A stretch of DNA of 64,000 nt from Bacteroidetes bacterium UBA1935. Its GTDB lineage: Bacteria; Bacteroidota; Bacteroidia; Chitinophagales; Chitinophagaceae. Both the position numbers and the translations under genes were made by a program. The DNA lies in the NCBI GenBank assembly GCA_002337045.1, contig DDFF01000006.1:496001-560000 (forward strand), given 5' to 3'. Under the pieces are notes generated by a model. It ran no database searches and was not told where the DNA came from. It saw only the letters and a list, made by a program, of their open reading frames with translations. Shown piece after piece: positions 35,164-44,295 of this stretch. Every line of letters begins with the position of its first letter. Position 1 is the stretch's first letter.

Positions 35164-37395
35164 ATGAATCATTTACCACATCTTATACAAGACCTTGCGC
35201 TGATACTGATAGTGGCAGGTATAACCACGTTGCTGTTTAAAAGGCTAAAGCAACCCGTGGTGCTGGGGTATATATTGGCAGGCTTGCTGGTAAGCCCCAA
35301 CTTCAGACTATTCCCTACTGTAACGGATATAGAGAACGTACGTGTATGGGCAGATATTGGTGTGATATTTCTGTTGTTTACGCTTGGTTTAGAATTCAGT
35401 TTTAAGAAGCTGATGCATGTGGGTGGTACATCGTCCATCACCGCATTGATAGAAGTATCTGCCATGTTGGGTATTGGTTTTGTAGTGGGTAAGCTGCTTG
35501 GCTGGCCCTTGATGGATTGTATCTTTCTGGGTGGTATTATGAGTATTGCGTCTACTACCATCATCCTGCGCTCGTTTGATGAGATGGGGCTCAAGGGGCG
35601 CAAGTTTGCAGAGCTGGTATTTGGCGTGCTGATAATAGAAGACCTTGTGGCCGTTGTGCTGATGGTATTGCTATCTACCATTGCTGTGAGCCGCGAGTTT
35701 GCAGGTACGCAAATGCTCACATCCATTCTTACACTGGCATTTTTCCTGATACTATGGTTTATTGCAGGTATATTTTTTATCCCTTCGTTCCTGAGTCGTG
35801 CACAAAAACATTTGAATAATGAGACCCTGCTTGTATTGTCTATTGGTATGTGTCTGGGTATGGTAATGCTGTCTTCGAAAGCAGGTTTTTCGCCTGCATT
35901 GGGTGCGTTTGTAATGGGCTCTATACTGGCAGAAACAACACAGGCAGAAAGAATAGAGCATATCGTACAGCCTGTTAAGGATTTATTCGGGGCAGTGTTC
36001 TTTGTATCTGTGGGGATGCTGATAGACCCTAAAGTGCTGATAGATTATTCAGGGCCGATACTGATTATAACATTGACATTGATTGTGGGTAAAGTGCTGC
36101 ATGTAATAGCAGGTGCACTGATAGCAGGGCAGCCTTTGAAGCGCGCTATACATGCAGGTATGAGCATGGGGCAGATAGGTGAATTCTCCTTCATCATTGC
36201 AACCTTGGGCGTCACGTTGGGTGTAACAAGTAGCTTTCTGTACCCGATTGCAGTGGCGGTATCGGCAGTTACTACATTTTCTACACCATACCTTATAAAG
36301 CTTGCCGGGCCTACCTACGAGGTGGTAGATAAACTGCTGCCAGTAAAATGGAGAAAAGCAATGGACAGGTATAGTACAGGCGCACAGTCTATAACCACAG
36401 CCAGCGATTGGCGGAAGGTGATACAGGCCACCTTGGTTATCATCATAGTATTCTCGTTGGTTATCATCGGTATTATCTTCCTGTTTGTCAACTATGTGCT
36501 ATGGTGGGTAGCTGATTATGTGAAGTCTGATGTGTGGGTACATATCATTACCGCGATATTGTGCCTTGCAGCCATGTCGCCGTTTCTGTGGGCGCTGGTG
36601 CTTCGAAAGGTTGCGCCTGAGTCTACAGCATTGCTATGGAGCAACAGACGGTACAGAGCGCCGTTGCTATTTCTGCGATTGGTAAGGGCAGGTATTTCTA
36701 TTGTATACATCAGCCTGTTTATGCTCAGCTTCTTCCCTGTGATTGTTGCGATAACTGGTGCCATAGTTTTGGTAAGCTTTGCCGCCATATTCTCTAAGCG
36801 CATACATAGATTTTACATCAGGCTCGAGAACAGGTTTATGTTCAACTTTTATCATCGTGAACTACAGGAAGCCAAAGCAAGCCTGCGAGAGCTGGCACCG
36901 TGGGATGCGCATATTGCACGCATTACCTTTCCTGCAGGTGCAGTGTGTACGGGTAATACACTGGAAGAAATGCAGATACGTGAACGCTTTGGTGTGAATA
37001 TAGCCATGATAAAACGTGGGGAATTTCATACCATACCCGCACCCGGTAGGTATGAGCGCCTTTACCCCGGAGATAAGTTGTTTGTGATAGGTACTGATGA
37101 GCAACTGGAAGCATTTAAGAAATACATAGAACCGGAAAACGGGCAAAGCCTTGCTGCGCTGGAAACCCGAGAAGTAGTACTGAAAAAGCTGACACTGAAT
37201 GAAAGTTCCGAACTGTTAGGACAAACGATCAGAAACAGTGGCATCCGCGAAAAAACTAATGGCTTGATTGTAGGTATAGAACGTGATGGCAAACGAATCC
37301 TGAACCCCGAATCGAGTACCATGTTTGAGGATGGAGATAAGGTGTGGATAGTTGGTGACAGCCAATTAATAAACGAACTGATAGCTACTAAATAG
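35164..37395 (+). CDS. cation:proton antiporter, CPA2 family (KefB/C-like) with two TrkA-C domains
   Basis: The 743-residue inner-membrane protein has about 12 transmembrane helices of the Na_H_Exchanger fold in its first 390 residues (for example GVIFLLFTLGLEFSFKKL, GMSMGQIGEFSFIIATLG), then further membrane segments at about 415-550. Two C-terminal RCK_C/TrkA-C domains follow (about 578-657 and 665-743). No NAD-binding TrkA-N domain is present, unlike E. coli KefB. It probably exchanges K+ or Na+ for protons, with the C domains sensing a ligand. It is convergent with the next lipoprotein gene, with 3 nt between them. Confidence 0.87.
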   Translation: MNHLPHLIQDLALILIVAGITTLLFKRLKQPVVLGYILAGLLVSPNFRLFPTVTDIENVRVWADIGVIFLLFTLGLEFSFKKLMHVGGTSSITALIEVSAMLGIGFVVGKLLGWPLMDCIFLGGIMSIASTTIILRSFDEMGLKGRKFAELVFGVLIIEDLVAVVLMVLLSTIAVSREFAGTQMLTSILTLAFFLILWFIAGIFFIPSFLSRAQKHLNNETLLVLSIGMCLGMVMLSSKAGFSPALGAFVMGSILAETTQAERIEHIVQPVKDLFGAVFFVSVGMLIDPKVLIDYSGPILIITLTLIVGKVLHVIAGALIAGQPLKRAIHAGMSMGQIGEFSFIIATLGVTLGVTSSFLYPIAVAVSAVTTFSTPYLIKLAGPTYEVVDKLLPVKWRKAMDRYSTGAQSITTASDWRKVIQATLVIIIVFSLVIIGIIFLFVNYVLWWVADYVKSDVWVHIITAILCLAAMSPFLWALVLRKVAPESTALLWSNRRYRAPLLFLRLVRAGISIVYISLFMLSFFPVIVAITGAIVLVSFAAIFSKRIHRFYIRLENRFMFNFYHRELQEAKASLRELAPWDAHIARITFPAGAVCTGNTLEEMQIRERFGVNIAMIKRGEFHTIPAPGRYERLYPGDKLFVIGTDEQLEAFKKYIEPENGQSLAALETREVVLKKLTLNESSELLGQTIRNSGIREKTNGLIVGIERDGKRILNPESSTMFEDGDKVWIVGDSQLINELIATK

Positions 37396-37398
37396 TGG

Positions 37399-37833
37399 TT
37401 ATTTTCTGTTGCCTGTTAGTATTCTGCTTTCATACATGTGGCCACCCAGATACCGCGAATAGGTGATAAAAACCGAATCGCTGGTGAGGATTATTTTATC
37501 ACAATCGTTGGGGTTGGAAAAATACTTGTAATACCCTGCATACGCCGGGTATTTATTGTTGTAACTAAATGTATCCTTTCCGGCTAAAATATAATTTGCT
37601 GCCGTATCGAAAGATACCGCCAATTGTCTGTTTAGCGGATAGTGTGTAATTACCGTAGTATCGCCTGAGGCATTTGAATACCATCTGTATACACTATCGA
37701 AGACTATATAGTTGCCTGTAAAGATTCCCGGTAGTTTTGTAGTATTGGTATTATCAACAACGCTGTTTTGGTTGTCTTTTTTGCATGAGGAGATTGCTAC
37801 TATCAGCAAGAGAGCTATTGATGTAAGTCTCAT
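37399..37833 (-). CDS. small lipoprotein of unknown function
   Basis: The 144-residue product has a lipobox ISSC followed by KKDNQNS. The mature part contains several short strand-like segments with Tyr and Ser/Thr, including SVYRWYSNASGDTTV, and no recognisable family. It lies 3 nt from the end of the convergent antiporter gene. Confidence 0.7.
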   Translation of the reverse strand: MRLTSIALLLIVAISSCKKDNQNSVVDNTNTTKLPGIFTGNYIVFDSVYRWYSNASGDTTVITHYPLNRQLAVSFDTAANYILAGKDTFSYNNKYPAYAGYYKYFSNPNDCDKIILTSDSVFITYSRYLGGHMYESRILTGNRK

Positions 37834-37867
37834 AGGTTGTTAAATGTTATTAAAGTTACTAAAAAAT

Positions 37868-37898
37868 ACAAACCCCGACCAACTGGCCGGGGTTTTAT
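37868..37898 (-). terminator. terminator of pckA
   Basis: AACCCCGACC and GGCCGGGGTT form a 10-bp stem with one mismatch and a 4-nt loop, followed on the minus strand by a T-rich run, just after the pckA stop. Confidence 0.85.
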
Positions 37899-37921
37899 AA
37901 TTAAGAGCAGTTAAAACTCAA

Positions 37922-39535
37922 TTAAGCGTTCTCCATCACTTTTGGTGCAGCAGCCATGATTTCTTCATTAGCCTGAGAAGCGTATTTGTCAAAGTTTTTC
38001 ACGAACAGTTGTGCCAGTTCGTTTGCTTTCTTATCGTATGCTTCTTTGTCTGCCCATGTATCGCGTGGGTTCAGAATTTCTGCAGGTGCACCCGGTACGC
38101 TTTGTGGTACCAGTACGCCAAATGTTGGGTGAGCTTTGTATTCAACATTGTTCAGTTCACCATTCATAGCTGCAGTAATCATAGCACGTGTGTAGCTCAG
38201 CTTCATACGGCTACCTGTACCGTACGCACCACCGCTCCAACCTGTGTTGATGAGCCATACGTTAACATCGCTATGCTCTTCCAGTTTCTTACCCAGCAAC
38301 TCAGCATATTTAGTTGGGTGCAAAGGCAGGAACACACGGCCAAAACAAGCAGAGAACGTAGTCTGTGGTTCTGTAACACCAACTTCGGTACCTGCAACTT
38401 TTGCAGTGTAACCGCTGATGAAGTGGTACATTGCCTGGCCTTTCGTCAGTTTGCTGATTGGAGGTAGAATACCGAACGCATCGCAAGTAAGGAAGAATAT
38501 GTTTTTAGGGTCGCCACCGTAAGATGGTTCTTTTGCATTTTCTATGTGGTAAATCGGATATGCAGCACGTGTATTTTCAGTAATGCTGCCATCTGCATAA
38601 TCTACAGTTTTAGTGCCTGCATGGAATTTGATGTTTTCCAACAGTGCATTTGGCTTGATAGCATTGAAGATCTGTGGTTCTTTTTCAGCGCTCAGGTCTA
38701 TACATTTTGCATAGCAACCGCCTTCAAAGTTAAATACAGAACCATCTGCCCAGCCGTGTTCGTCGTCACCAATCAGTGCGCGGTTAGGGTCTGCAGACAG
38801 GGTAGTTTTACCAGTACCGCTCAGACCGAAGAACAGGGCAACATCGCCATCTTTACCTTCGTTTGCAGAGCAGTGCATACTCAGTACTTTATGATCGTGC
38901 GGCAGTACAAAGTTCAGTACGCCGAAGATACCTTTCTTCATTTCGCCTGTGTAAGCAGAACCACCTATCAGGATGACTTTACGTGTAAAGTTTACGATAG
39001 TGAAGTTTGCCTGACGTGTACCGTCTACAGCAGGATCTGCCTGGAAGCTGGGAGCCTGAATGATGTGCCAGTCAGGAGTCTGTGTTTCGATTTCCTGTGC
39101 AGAAGGGCGCAGGAACAGGTCGTTACAGAACAGGTTAGCCCAAGGCGTCTCGTTTACCACACGGATGTTCAGACGGTATTTCGGATCAGCACATGCATAA
39201 GCATCGCGTACCCATACTTCTTTACCACCGAGGTAGGCTACTACTTTATCATACAGTTTGTTGAAAGCTTCAGGAGAGAAAGCAATATTTACATCACCCC
39301 AATCTACACTGTGTTCAGTGATAGCGTCCTTAACTGTGAATTTGTCTTTAGGAGAGCGTCCCGTAAACTTTCCGGTGCTAACACACAGCGCGCCTGTATC
39401 ATTCAGTTCGCCTTGTCCGAGTTCTATTGTTTTTTGAGTCAGCTCTTCAGGAGAGAGATTCCAGTGAGCAACGGCAACATTCAGCCCTATGTTACTAAGA
39501 TTAGCTGAAGGGTTCTTTTTACCAAATTCCTGCAT
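37922..39535 (-). CDS. pckA: phosphoenolpyruvate carboxykinase (ATP)
   Basis: The 537-residue enzyme converts oxaloacetate and ATP to PEP, CO2 and ADP in gluconeogenesis. It has the kinase-1 motif FGLSGTGKTTLS and the following metal-binding IGDDEHGW, plus GRSPKDKF near the N-terminus and LIGGSAYTGEMKKGIFGVLN. All mark the ATP-dependent form. It starts at ATG 39535, downstream of a -7 element at 39570-39577. Confidence 0.97.
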   Translation of the reverse strand: MQEFGKKNPSANLSNIGLNVAVAHWNLSPEELTQKTIELGQGELNDTGALCVSTGKFTGRSPKDKFTVKDAITEHSVDWGDVNIAFSPEAFNKLYDKVVAYLGGKEVWVRDAYACADPKYRLNIRVVNETPWANLFCNDLFLRPSAQEIETQTPDWHIIQAPSFQADPAVDGTRQANFTIVNFTRKVILIGGSAYTGEMKKGIFGVLNFVLPHDHKVLSMHCSANEGKDGDVALFFGLSGTGKTTLSADPNRALIGDDEHGWADGSVFNFEGGCYAKCIDLSAEKEPQIFNAIKPNALLENIKFHAGTKTVDYADGSITENTRAAYPIYHIENAKEPSYGGDPKNIFFLTCDAFGILPPISKLTKGQAMYHFISGYTAKVAGTEVGVTEPQTTFSACFGRVFLPLHPTKYAELLGKKLEEHSDVNVWLINTGWSGGAYGTGSRMKLSYTRAMITAAMNGELNNVEYKAHPTFGVLVPQSVPGAPAEILNPRDTWADKEAYDKKANELAQLFVKNFDKYASQANEEIMAAAPKVMENA

Positions 39536-39569
39536 AGAATTATCTTTTTGTTATAAAAAGTTGAGGCGG

Positions 39570-39577
39570 CAAAAATA
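39570..39577 (-). promoter_or_regulatory. -7 promoter element of pckA
   Basis: The minus strand reads TATTTTTG (TAnnTTTG), 34 nt upstream of the pckA ATG. Confidence 0.5.
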
Positions 39578-39834
39578 CTACATAAAACATTTAACCACTA
39601 TTAAATTTCAGGCGATTGCTACAAAATTTACAAACAATAACAAGCAGCTAACGAAACAATTAATATAGAAATAATATATCTGTAAGCCATTGAAGCCATA
39701 AAAAGAGGTACAGTTGACGAAAAACGTGCATTTGAAGCTTACGATTTTAACAAATAGCCTCGTAAAGCTGTGCCTGAAAAGCGTACGTATTTTATAAAAA
39801 AACAAATCGCCCTTTTTTTTGAACGATAAACCCG

Positions 39835-39842
39835 TATCTTTG
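39835..39842 (+). promoter_or_regulatory. -7 promoter element of the atp operon
   Basis: TATCTTTG matches TAnnTTTG exactly, 22 nt before the atpB ATG at 39865. A TTG lies at 39819-39821, closer than the usual -33 spacing. Confidence 0.6.
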
Positions 39843-39864
39843 CGCAAATTTTCAGGGCAGAATA

Positions 39865-41049
39865 ATGAGATCCGGACGTTTATTTTCCTTACTGGCATTG
39901 ACTTTCGCGCTATCGAGCGCACCTGTTTTTACATATGCGCAACATGAAGAAAATCATGAGGCAGCCCCTGTTGCAGTGGCTGAAGCAGCACATGAAGGAC
40001 ACCACGAAGAAAAAAAGGAGGGTTTTAACGCTTCTGAAGTAATCTTTGGCCACATTGGCGATTCTCACTACTGGCACTTTTTTGATGTTAATGAACATCC
40101 GGTAAGCTTATCTTTACCTGTTATTATATATCATCCTGAAAAAGGGCTGGAAGTCTTCTCTGCATCTAAATTTCACCACGGGCATGAAAGCTATAATGGC
40201 TATATGATAGACCCGAACAGCAAGATGAAAGAAAAAATCATCTCTGAGGATGGTGCAAAAATTATTGATTTCTCTATAACTAAGAACGTTCTTTCTATGA
40301 TTATATCAGTAGTACTGCTACTGACTATCATGCTGAATGTAGCTAAGAAATATAAAAAGAACGGTGCTATGGTAGCGCCTAGCGGTTTCCAGAATGCACT
40401 GGAGCCTGTTATCACTTTTGTGCGTGACGAGGTAGCTAAACCCAATCTGGGTAATAAATACATGCGCTTCATGCCATTGTTGCTGACGGTGTTCTTCTTT
40501 ATATGGATAAACAACTTGTTGGGTCTGCTACCGGGTGGCGCTAACTTTACGGGCAACATCTCGGTAACAGCTTGTTTGGCTATTATATCGTTCCTGGTAA
40601 TGGTATTTAGCGGTAACAAACATTTCTGGGGCCACTTGTTCAACCCTCCGGGTGTACCTCTGGGTGTAAAGTTCCTACTGGTACCTATCGAGATTATTTC
40701 TCTGTTTATTAAGCCGATAGCGCTGATGATACGTCTTTTTGCCAACATACTGGCAGGACACATCGTTATACTTAGCGTTATCTCAATGATATTCATTTTC
40801 GCAGGATTGAGTAAAGTTGCAGGCTGGGGTTTTGCACCTGTATCTATGGCGTTCACTATCTTCATGTTCTTCCTGGAACTGTTGGTGGCTGCTATACAGG
40901 CGTTTATCTTCACCAACCTGACAGCTGTATTTATAGGACAGGCAGTAGAAGAAGGTCATGATCATGATATGCATCACGAAGACTATCATGCTCATAACCC
41001 GGAAACTGGCCAAGAGTACAACGTATCAAAACAAGAAATAATCGCTTAA
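39865..41049 (+). CDS. atpB: F0F1 ATP synthase subunit a
   Basis: Subunit a forms the proton half-channels of F0. The 394-residue product is longer than the roughly 270-residue E. coli protein because of a signal peptide (ending TYAQ), a His/Glu-rich segment (about 27-55) and a periplasmic domain before the first membrane helix (about 140). The conserved Arg needed for rotation lies in IALMIRLFANILAGH. The C-terminus is also His-rich (EEGHDHDMHHEDYHAH). The extended N-terminus is normal for Bacteroidota. It is the first gene of atpBEFHA. Confidence 0.95.
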   Translation: MRSGRLFSLLALTFALSSAPVFTYAQHEENHEAAPVAVAEAAHEGHHEEKKEGFNASEVIFGHIGDSHYWHFFDVNEHPVSLSLPVIIYHPEKGLEVFSASKFHHGHESYNGYMIDPNSKMKEKIISEDGAKIIDFSITKNVLSMIISVVLLLTIMLNVAKKYKKNGAMVAPSGFQNALEPVITFVRDEVAKPNLGNKYMRFMPLLLTVFFFIWINNLLGLLPGGANFTGNISVTACLAIISFLVMVFSGNKHFWGHLFNPPGVPLGVKFLLVPIEIISLFIKPIALMIRLFANILAGHIVILSVISMIFIFAGLSKVAGWGFAPVSMAFTIFMFFLELLVAAIQAFIFTNLTAVFIGQAVEEGHDHDMHHEDYHAHNPETGQEYNVSKQEIIA

Positions 41050-41078
41050 TTAGTTTTTTAATCAAAATCCATAATAAC

Positions 41079-41330
41079 ATGTCTCTGTTAAACACAGTTT
41101 TGTTAGCAATTGACGGTACAGCTGCCGCTGGTGGTGCTATCGGCGCAGGTATTGCAGTATTAGGTGCTGGTCTTGGTATCGGCCAAATCGGTAAAGGTGC
41201 AGTAGAAGCTATCTCTCGCCAACCGGAAGCTGCTGGCGACATCCGTGCGAACATGATCCTGACAGCTGCCTTCGTTGAGGGTGTTGCGCTGTTCGGCGTT
41301 ATCGCAGGCCTGCTGGCTGTAGTACTGTAA
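41079..41330 (+). CDS. atpE: F0F1 ATP synthase subunit c
   Basis: This 83-residue hairpin protein has two transmembrane helices joined by the polar loop SRQPEAA. The ion-carrying acid is Glu in ILTAAFVEGVALFGVI. The residues after it (Gly-Val-Ala) do not fit the Ser/Thr-containing sodium-binding signature, so proton coupling is likely. It forms the c-ring. A terminator-like hairpin follows before atpF. Confidence 0.96.
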   Translation: MSLLNTVLLAIDGTAAAGGAIGAGIAVLGAGLGIGQIGKGAVEAISRQPEAAGDIRANMILTAAFVEGVALFGVIAGLLAVVL

Positions 41331-41345
41331 TCGTACTTAAAGAAT

Positions 41346-41386
41346 TAACTGCACTCAACGCACAGGGCAGCGAGTGCAGTTATTTT
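41346..41386 (+). terminator. hairpin between atpE and atpF, possible partial terminator
   Basis: TAACTGCACTC (41346-41356) and GAGTGCAGTTA (41372-41382) form an 11-bp stem with a 15-nt loop, followed by TTTT. It sits in a 156-nt gap inside the operon, so partial termination or 3'-end protection of an atpBE transcript is likely (inference). Confidence 0.65.
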
Positions 41387-41486
41387 AGATTTTGATTGAC
41401 AATCCGTACTGTTTTCAGGTACATCGGTAACAGGGTTGTAAAATAAAAAACCTGATAATAAAGAGCATCATAAATCAATAGATAAC

Positions 41487-41981
41487 ATGGATTTGTTGAC
41501 CCCGGAACTCGGTTTATTTGTATGGACGCTGCTTGCGTTCCTCATCGTTTTCTTCATACTGCGCAAGTTTGCGTGGAAACCAATACTGAATTCGCTGCAC
41601 GAGCGCGAAACAGGTATTGCTGATTCTATAGCAGCTGCTGAGCGTGTGAAAAAAGAAATGAGCCAGATGCAGGCTGACAACGAGAAGCTGATGATGGAAG
41701 CACGTGCACAAAGCGCACAAATGCTGAAAGAGGCGAAAGAAATGAAGGACAGCATCATCAACAAAGCAAAAGAAGAAACTAAAGTTGTTGCAGATAAGAT
41801 GATTGCTGACGCTCAGCAACAAATTCAGCAACAAAAAATGGCCGCGCTTACCGAAGTGAAAAATGAAATCGGTAAACTGGCTGTAGAAGTAGCTGAAAAA
41901 GTAATCCGTAAGCAATTGGCAACAGCCGATAGCCAAAACGATTATGCACAGATGCTGGCAGAAGAAATTAAAATGAACTAA
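41487..41981 (+). CDS. atpF: F0F1 ATP synthase subunit b
   Basis: The 164-residue protein has one N-terminal membrane helix (LFVWTLLAFLIVFFILRKFAWKPI) followed by a long charged helix that forms the peripheral stalk. The order atpE-atpF-atpH is conserved. It follows the hairpin gap after atpE and precedes atpH by 22 nt. Confidence 0.95.
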   Translation: MDLLTPELGLFVWTLLAFLIVFFILRKFAWKPILNSLHERETGIADSIAAAERVKKEMSQMQADNEKLMMEARAQSAQMLKEAKEMKDSIINKAKEETKVVADKMIADAQQQIQQQKMAALTEVKNEIGKLAVEVAEKVIRKQLATADSQNDYAQMLAEEIKMN

Positions 41982-42003
41982 TAACTGAAGTAACAGAACA
42001 GAT

Positions 42004-42570
42004 ATGCCAAATCCACGTCTCGCTTCACGTTATGCCAAAGCTCTGCTGGACCTTGCTGTAGAACAGAATGCTGTTGACAGCACGCTGCAGGACATCCGCT
42101 TGTTGGATGCTGTAAGCAAACAAAGCCGCGAGTTTACTAACATGCTGCGCAGCCCGATTATAAACGCTGCTAAAAAACAGGAAGTAGTTGCTGCTGTATT
42201 AAGTGGTAAGATGAGTGCCCTGACAGAAGGCTTCATTAAACTGCTGGTAAGCAAAGGCCGCGAGGCTAACCTGCCTGAAATAGCTGATGCTTTCATAACA
42301 CAATACAAGGTTATGAAAAACATCAAAACTGTAAAACTGACAACGGCTACGCCTCTCAGCGATACAGTAAAGCAAAATATTATTAAGAATGTAGTGGCTT
42401 CTGTACACAAAGGCGAAATCGAAGTGACAGAAGTAGTAGATCCTAATATCATTGGTGGTTTCATTCTGCAAATGGATGACAAGCTGGTAGACGCAAGCGT
42501 GCGCCGCGACCTGAATGATGTTAAGACTCAGTTCCAGAAGAACATCTACGTAAGTACTATCTTCAATTAA
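42004..42570 (+). CDS. atpH: F0F1 ATP synthase subunit delta
   Basis: The 188-residue OSCP/delta subunit joins the b stalk to the top of F1. It begins NPRLASRYAKALLDLAVEQN and ends with the conserved VVDPNIIGGFILQMDDKLVDASVRRDLNDVKTQF. It lies between atpF and atpA at the usual position. Confidence 0.95.
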   Translation: MPNPRLASRYAKALLDLAVEQNAVDSTLQDIRLLDAVSKQSREFTNMLRSPIINAAKKQEVVAAVLSGKMSALTEGFIKLLVSKGREANLPEIADAFITQYKVMKNIKTVKLTTATPLSDTVKQNIIKNVVASVHKGEIEVTEVVDPNIIGGFILQMDDKLVDASVRRDLNDVKTQFQKNIYVSTIFN

Positions 42571-42617
42571 TAAAAGTACAAGAGAAACAGTTTTTATTAT
42601 TTATAAAATAAAAAGTC

Positions 42618-44198
42618 ATGGTTGAGATTAAACCGGATGAAATATCGGCGATACTTCGCCAGCAGTTAACAAACTTCAACGCTTCTGCCAATCTGGAAGA
42701 AGTTGGTACCGTACTGCAAGTAGGTGACGGTATTGCCCGCGTGTATGGCCTGAATGGCGTACGTCAGGGTGAGCTGGTAGAATTTGAAAACGGCGTAAAA
42801 GCGATAGCGCTGAACCTTGAAGAAGACAACGTGGGCGTGGTATTGATGGGTGACAGCGGTAGCATTAAAGAAGGTGCACAAGTAAAACGCACTGGCCAGA
42901 TTGCCTCAATCAAAGTAGGTGAGGGTATGGTAGGCCGTGTTGTAAACACACTGGGCGAACCAATTGATGGTAAAGGCCCTATAACTGGCGAATTGTATGA
43001 AATGCCTATCGAGCGTAAAGCACCGGGCGTTATCTTCCGTGAGCCGGTAAAAGAACCACTGCAAACAGGTATCAAATCTATCGATGCGATGATTCCTATC
43101 GGCCGTGGTCAGCGTGAGTTGGTAATCGGTGACCGTCAGACAGGTAAAACTGCTATCTGTATCGATACTATCATCAACCAAAAAGAATTTTACGATGCAG
43201 GCAAGCCTGTATACTGTATATATGTAGCGATAGGCCAGAAGGCATCTACTATTGCCGGTGTTATGAAAACACTGGAAGAGAATGGTGCTATGGCGTATAC
43301 AACTATCGTTGCTGCGCCTGCTGCTGACCCAGCTCCGCTGCAGTTCTACGCTCCGTTTGCTGGTGCTGCGATAGGTGAATTCTTCCGTGATACAGGACGT
43401 CCTGCACTGGTTGTTTATGACGATTTGTCTAAACAAGCGGTGGCATACCGCGAGGTATCTCTGTTGTTGCGTCGTCCTCCGGGCCGCGAAGCTTATCCTG
43501 GTGACGTATTCTATCTGCACAGCCGCTTGCTGGAACGTGCTGCGAAAGTTATCAATAACGATGCTATCGCTAAAACAATGAACGATTTGCCTGAGAGCAT
43601 CAAACATCTGGTAAAAGGTGGTGGTTCTCTGACAGCATTACCAATCATTGAAACACAAGCGGGTGACGTATCTGCTTACATCCCGACAAACGTAATCTCA
43701 ATTACCGATGGTCAGATATTCCTGGAATCAAACCTGTTCCTTGCAGGTATCCGTCCTGCTATCAACGTTGGTATCTCTGTAAGCCGTGTGGGTGGTAGTG
43801 CGCAGATCAAATCAATGAAAAAAGTTGCCGGTACACTGAAACTTGACCAAGCACTCTATCGTGAGATGGAAGCGTTCTCTAAATTCGGTGGTGATCTGGA
43901 TGCTGCTACAAAAGTAGTACTGGATAAAGGTAGCCGTAACGTGGAAATCCTGAAACAAAACCAATACTCTCCATATAGCGTAGAGAAGCAAGTTGCTATC
44001 ATCTATCTGGGTACAAACAACCTGATCCGCGAAGTGCCTGTTAAGAATGTAAAAGCATTCGAAGAAGCATTCCTGCGCGAACTGGAATTGAAAATGCCTG
44101 AGTTGCTGGCTGACTTCAAAAAAGGTAACCTGCCTGAAGACGGCATAGCTAAGATGGTGAAAATGGCTCAGGATATGATTCCTCAGTTCAAAAACTAA
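42618..44198 (+). CDS. atpA: F0F1 ATP synthase subunit alpha
   Basis: The 526-residue non-catalytic F1 subunit has Walker A GDRQTGKTA, the ALVVYDDLSKQAVAYRE segment, and the alpha/beta signature PAINVGISVSRVGGSAQ. It is the last gene of this operon: a terminator follows at once, and atpG, usually next in Bacteroidota, is absent. Confidence 0.97.
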   Translation: MVEIKPDEISAILRQQLTNFNASANLEEVGTVLQVGDGIARVYGLNGVRQGELVEFENGVKAIALNLEEDNVGVVLMGDSGSIKEGAQVKRTGQIASIKVGEGMVGRVVNTLGEPIDGKGPITGELYEMPIERKAPGVIFREPVKEPLQTGIKSIDAMIPIGRGQRELVIGDRQTGKTAICIDTIINQKEFYDAGKPVYCIYVAIGQKASTIAGVMKTLEENGAMAYTTIVAAPAADPAPLQFYAPFAGAAIGEFFRDTGRPALVVYDDLSKQAVAYREVSLLLRRPPGREAYPGDVFYLHSRLLERAAKVINNDAIAKTMNDLPESIKHLVKGGGSLTALPIIETQAGDVSAYIPTNVISITDGQIFLESNLFLAGIRPAINVGISVSRVGGSAQIKSMKKVAGTLKLDQALYREMEAFSKFGGDLDAATKVVLDKGSRNVEILKQNQYSPYSVEKQVAIIYLGTNNLIREVPVKNVKAFEEAFLRELELKMPELLADFKKGNLPEDGIAKMVKMAQDMIPQFKN

Positions 44199-44229
44199 TC
44201 GTTTATTCCCGAAAGGGATGATATAAAGT

Positions 44230-44260
44230 AAAAGCCCCGCATCAAGCGGGGCTTTTACTT
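44230..44260. terminator. terminator at the end of the atp operon, bidirectional
   Basis: AAAAGCCCCGC and GCGGGGCTTTT form an 11-bp stem with a 5-nt loop, with U tracts in both directions. It serves atpA and possibly the convergent PorP/SprF gene. Confidence 0.92.
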
Positions 44261-44295
44261 TTAACAGGCAGTAAGCGGTATTTAACCAAAATGTA

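Larger units (their letters stand above)
39536..39864. other. intergenic promoter region between pckA and the atp operon
   Basis: This 329-bp AT-rich stretch holds the divergent promoters of pckA and atpB. No convincing gene is present: a 104-codon minus-strand frame here overlaps atpB and both promoters and has low-complexity content. A long T run (39813-39820) precedes the atpB -7 element. Confidence 0.7.

Noticed and set aside
38546..39508. A 320-codon plus-strand frame opposite pckA
   Set aside because: It is antisense to a clear pckA, has no recognisable motif and is Cys- and Tyr-rich in the way shadow frames are.
39608..39922. A 104-codon minus-strand frame between pckA and atpB
   Set aside because: It overlaps the atpB start and the promoters and shows Phe/Cys-rich non-protein-like content.
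42906..43607. A 233-codon minus-strand frame opposite atpA
   Set aside because: Antisense to a certain gene with no supporting feature.
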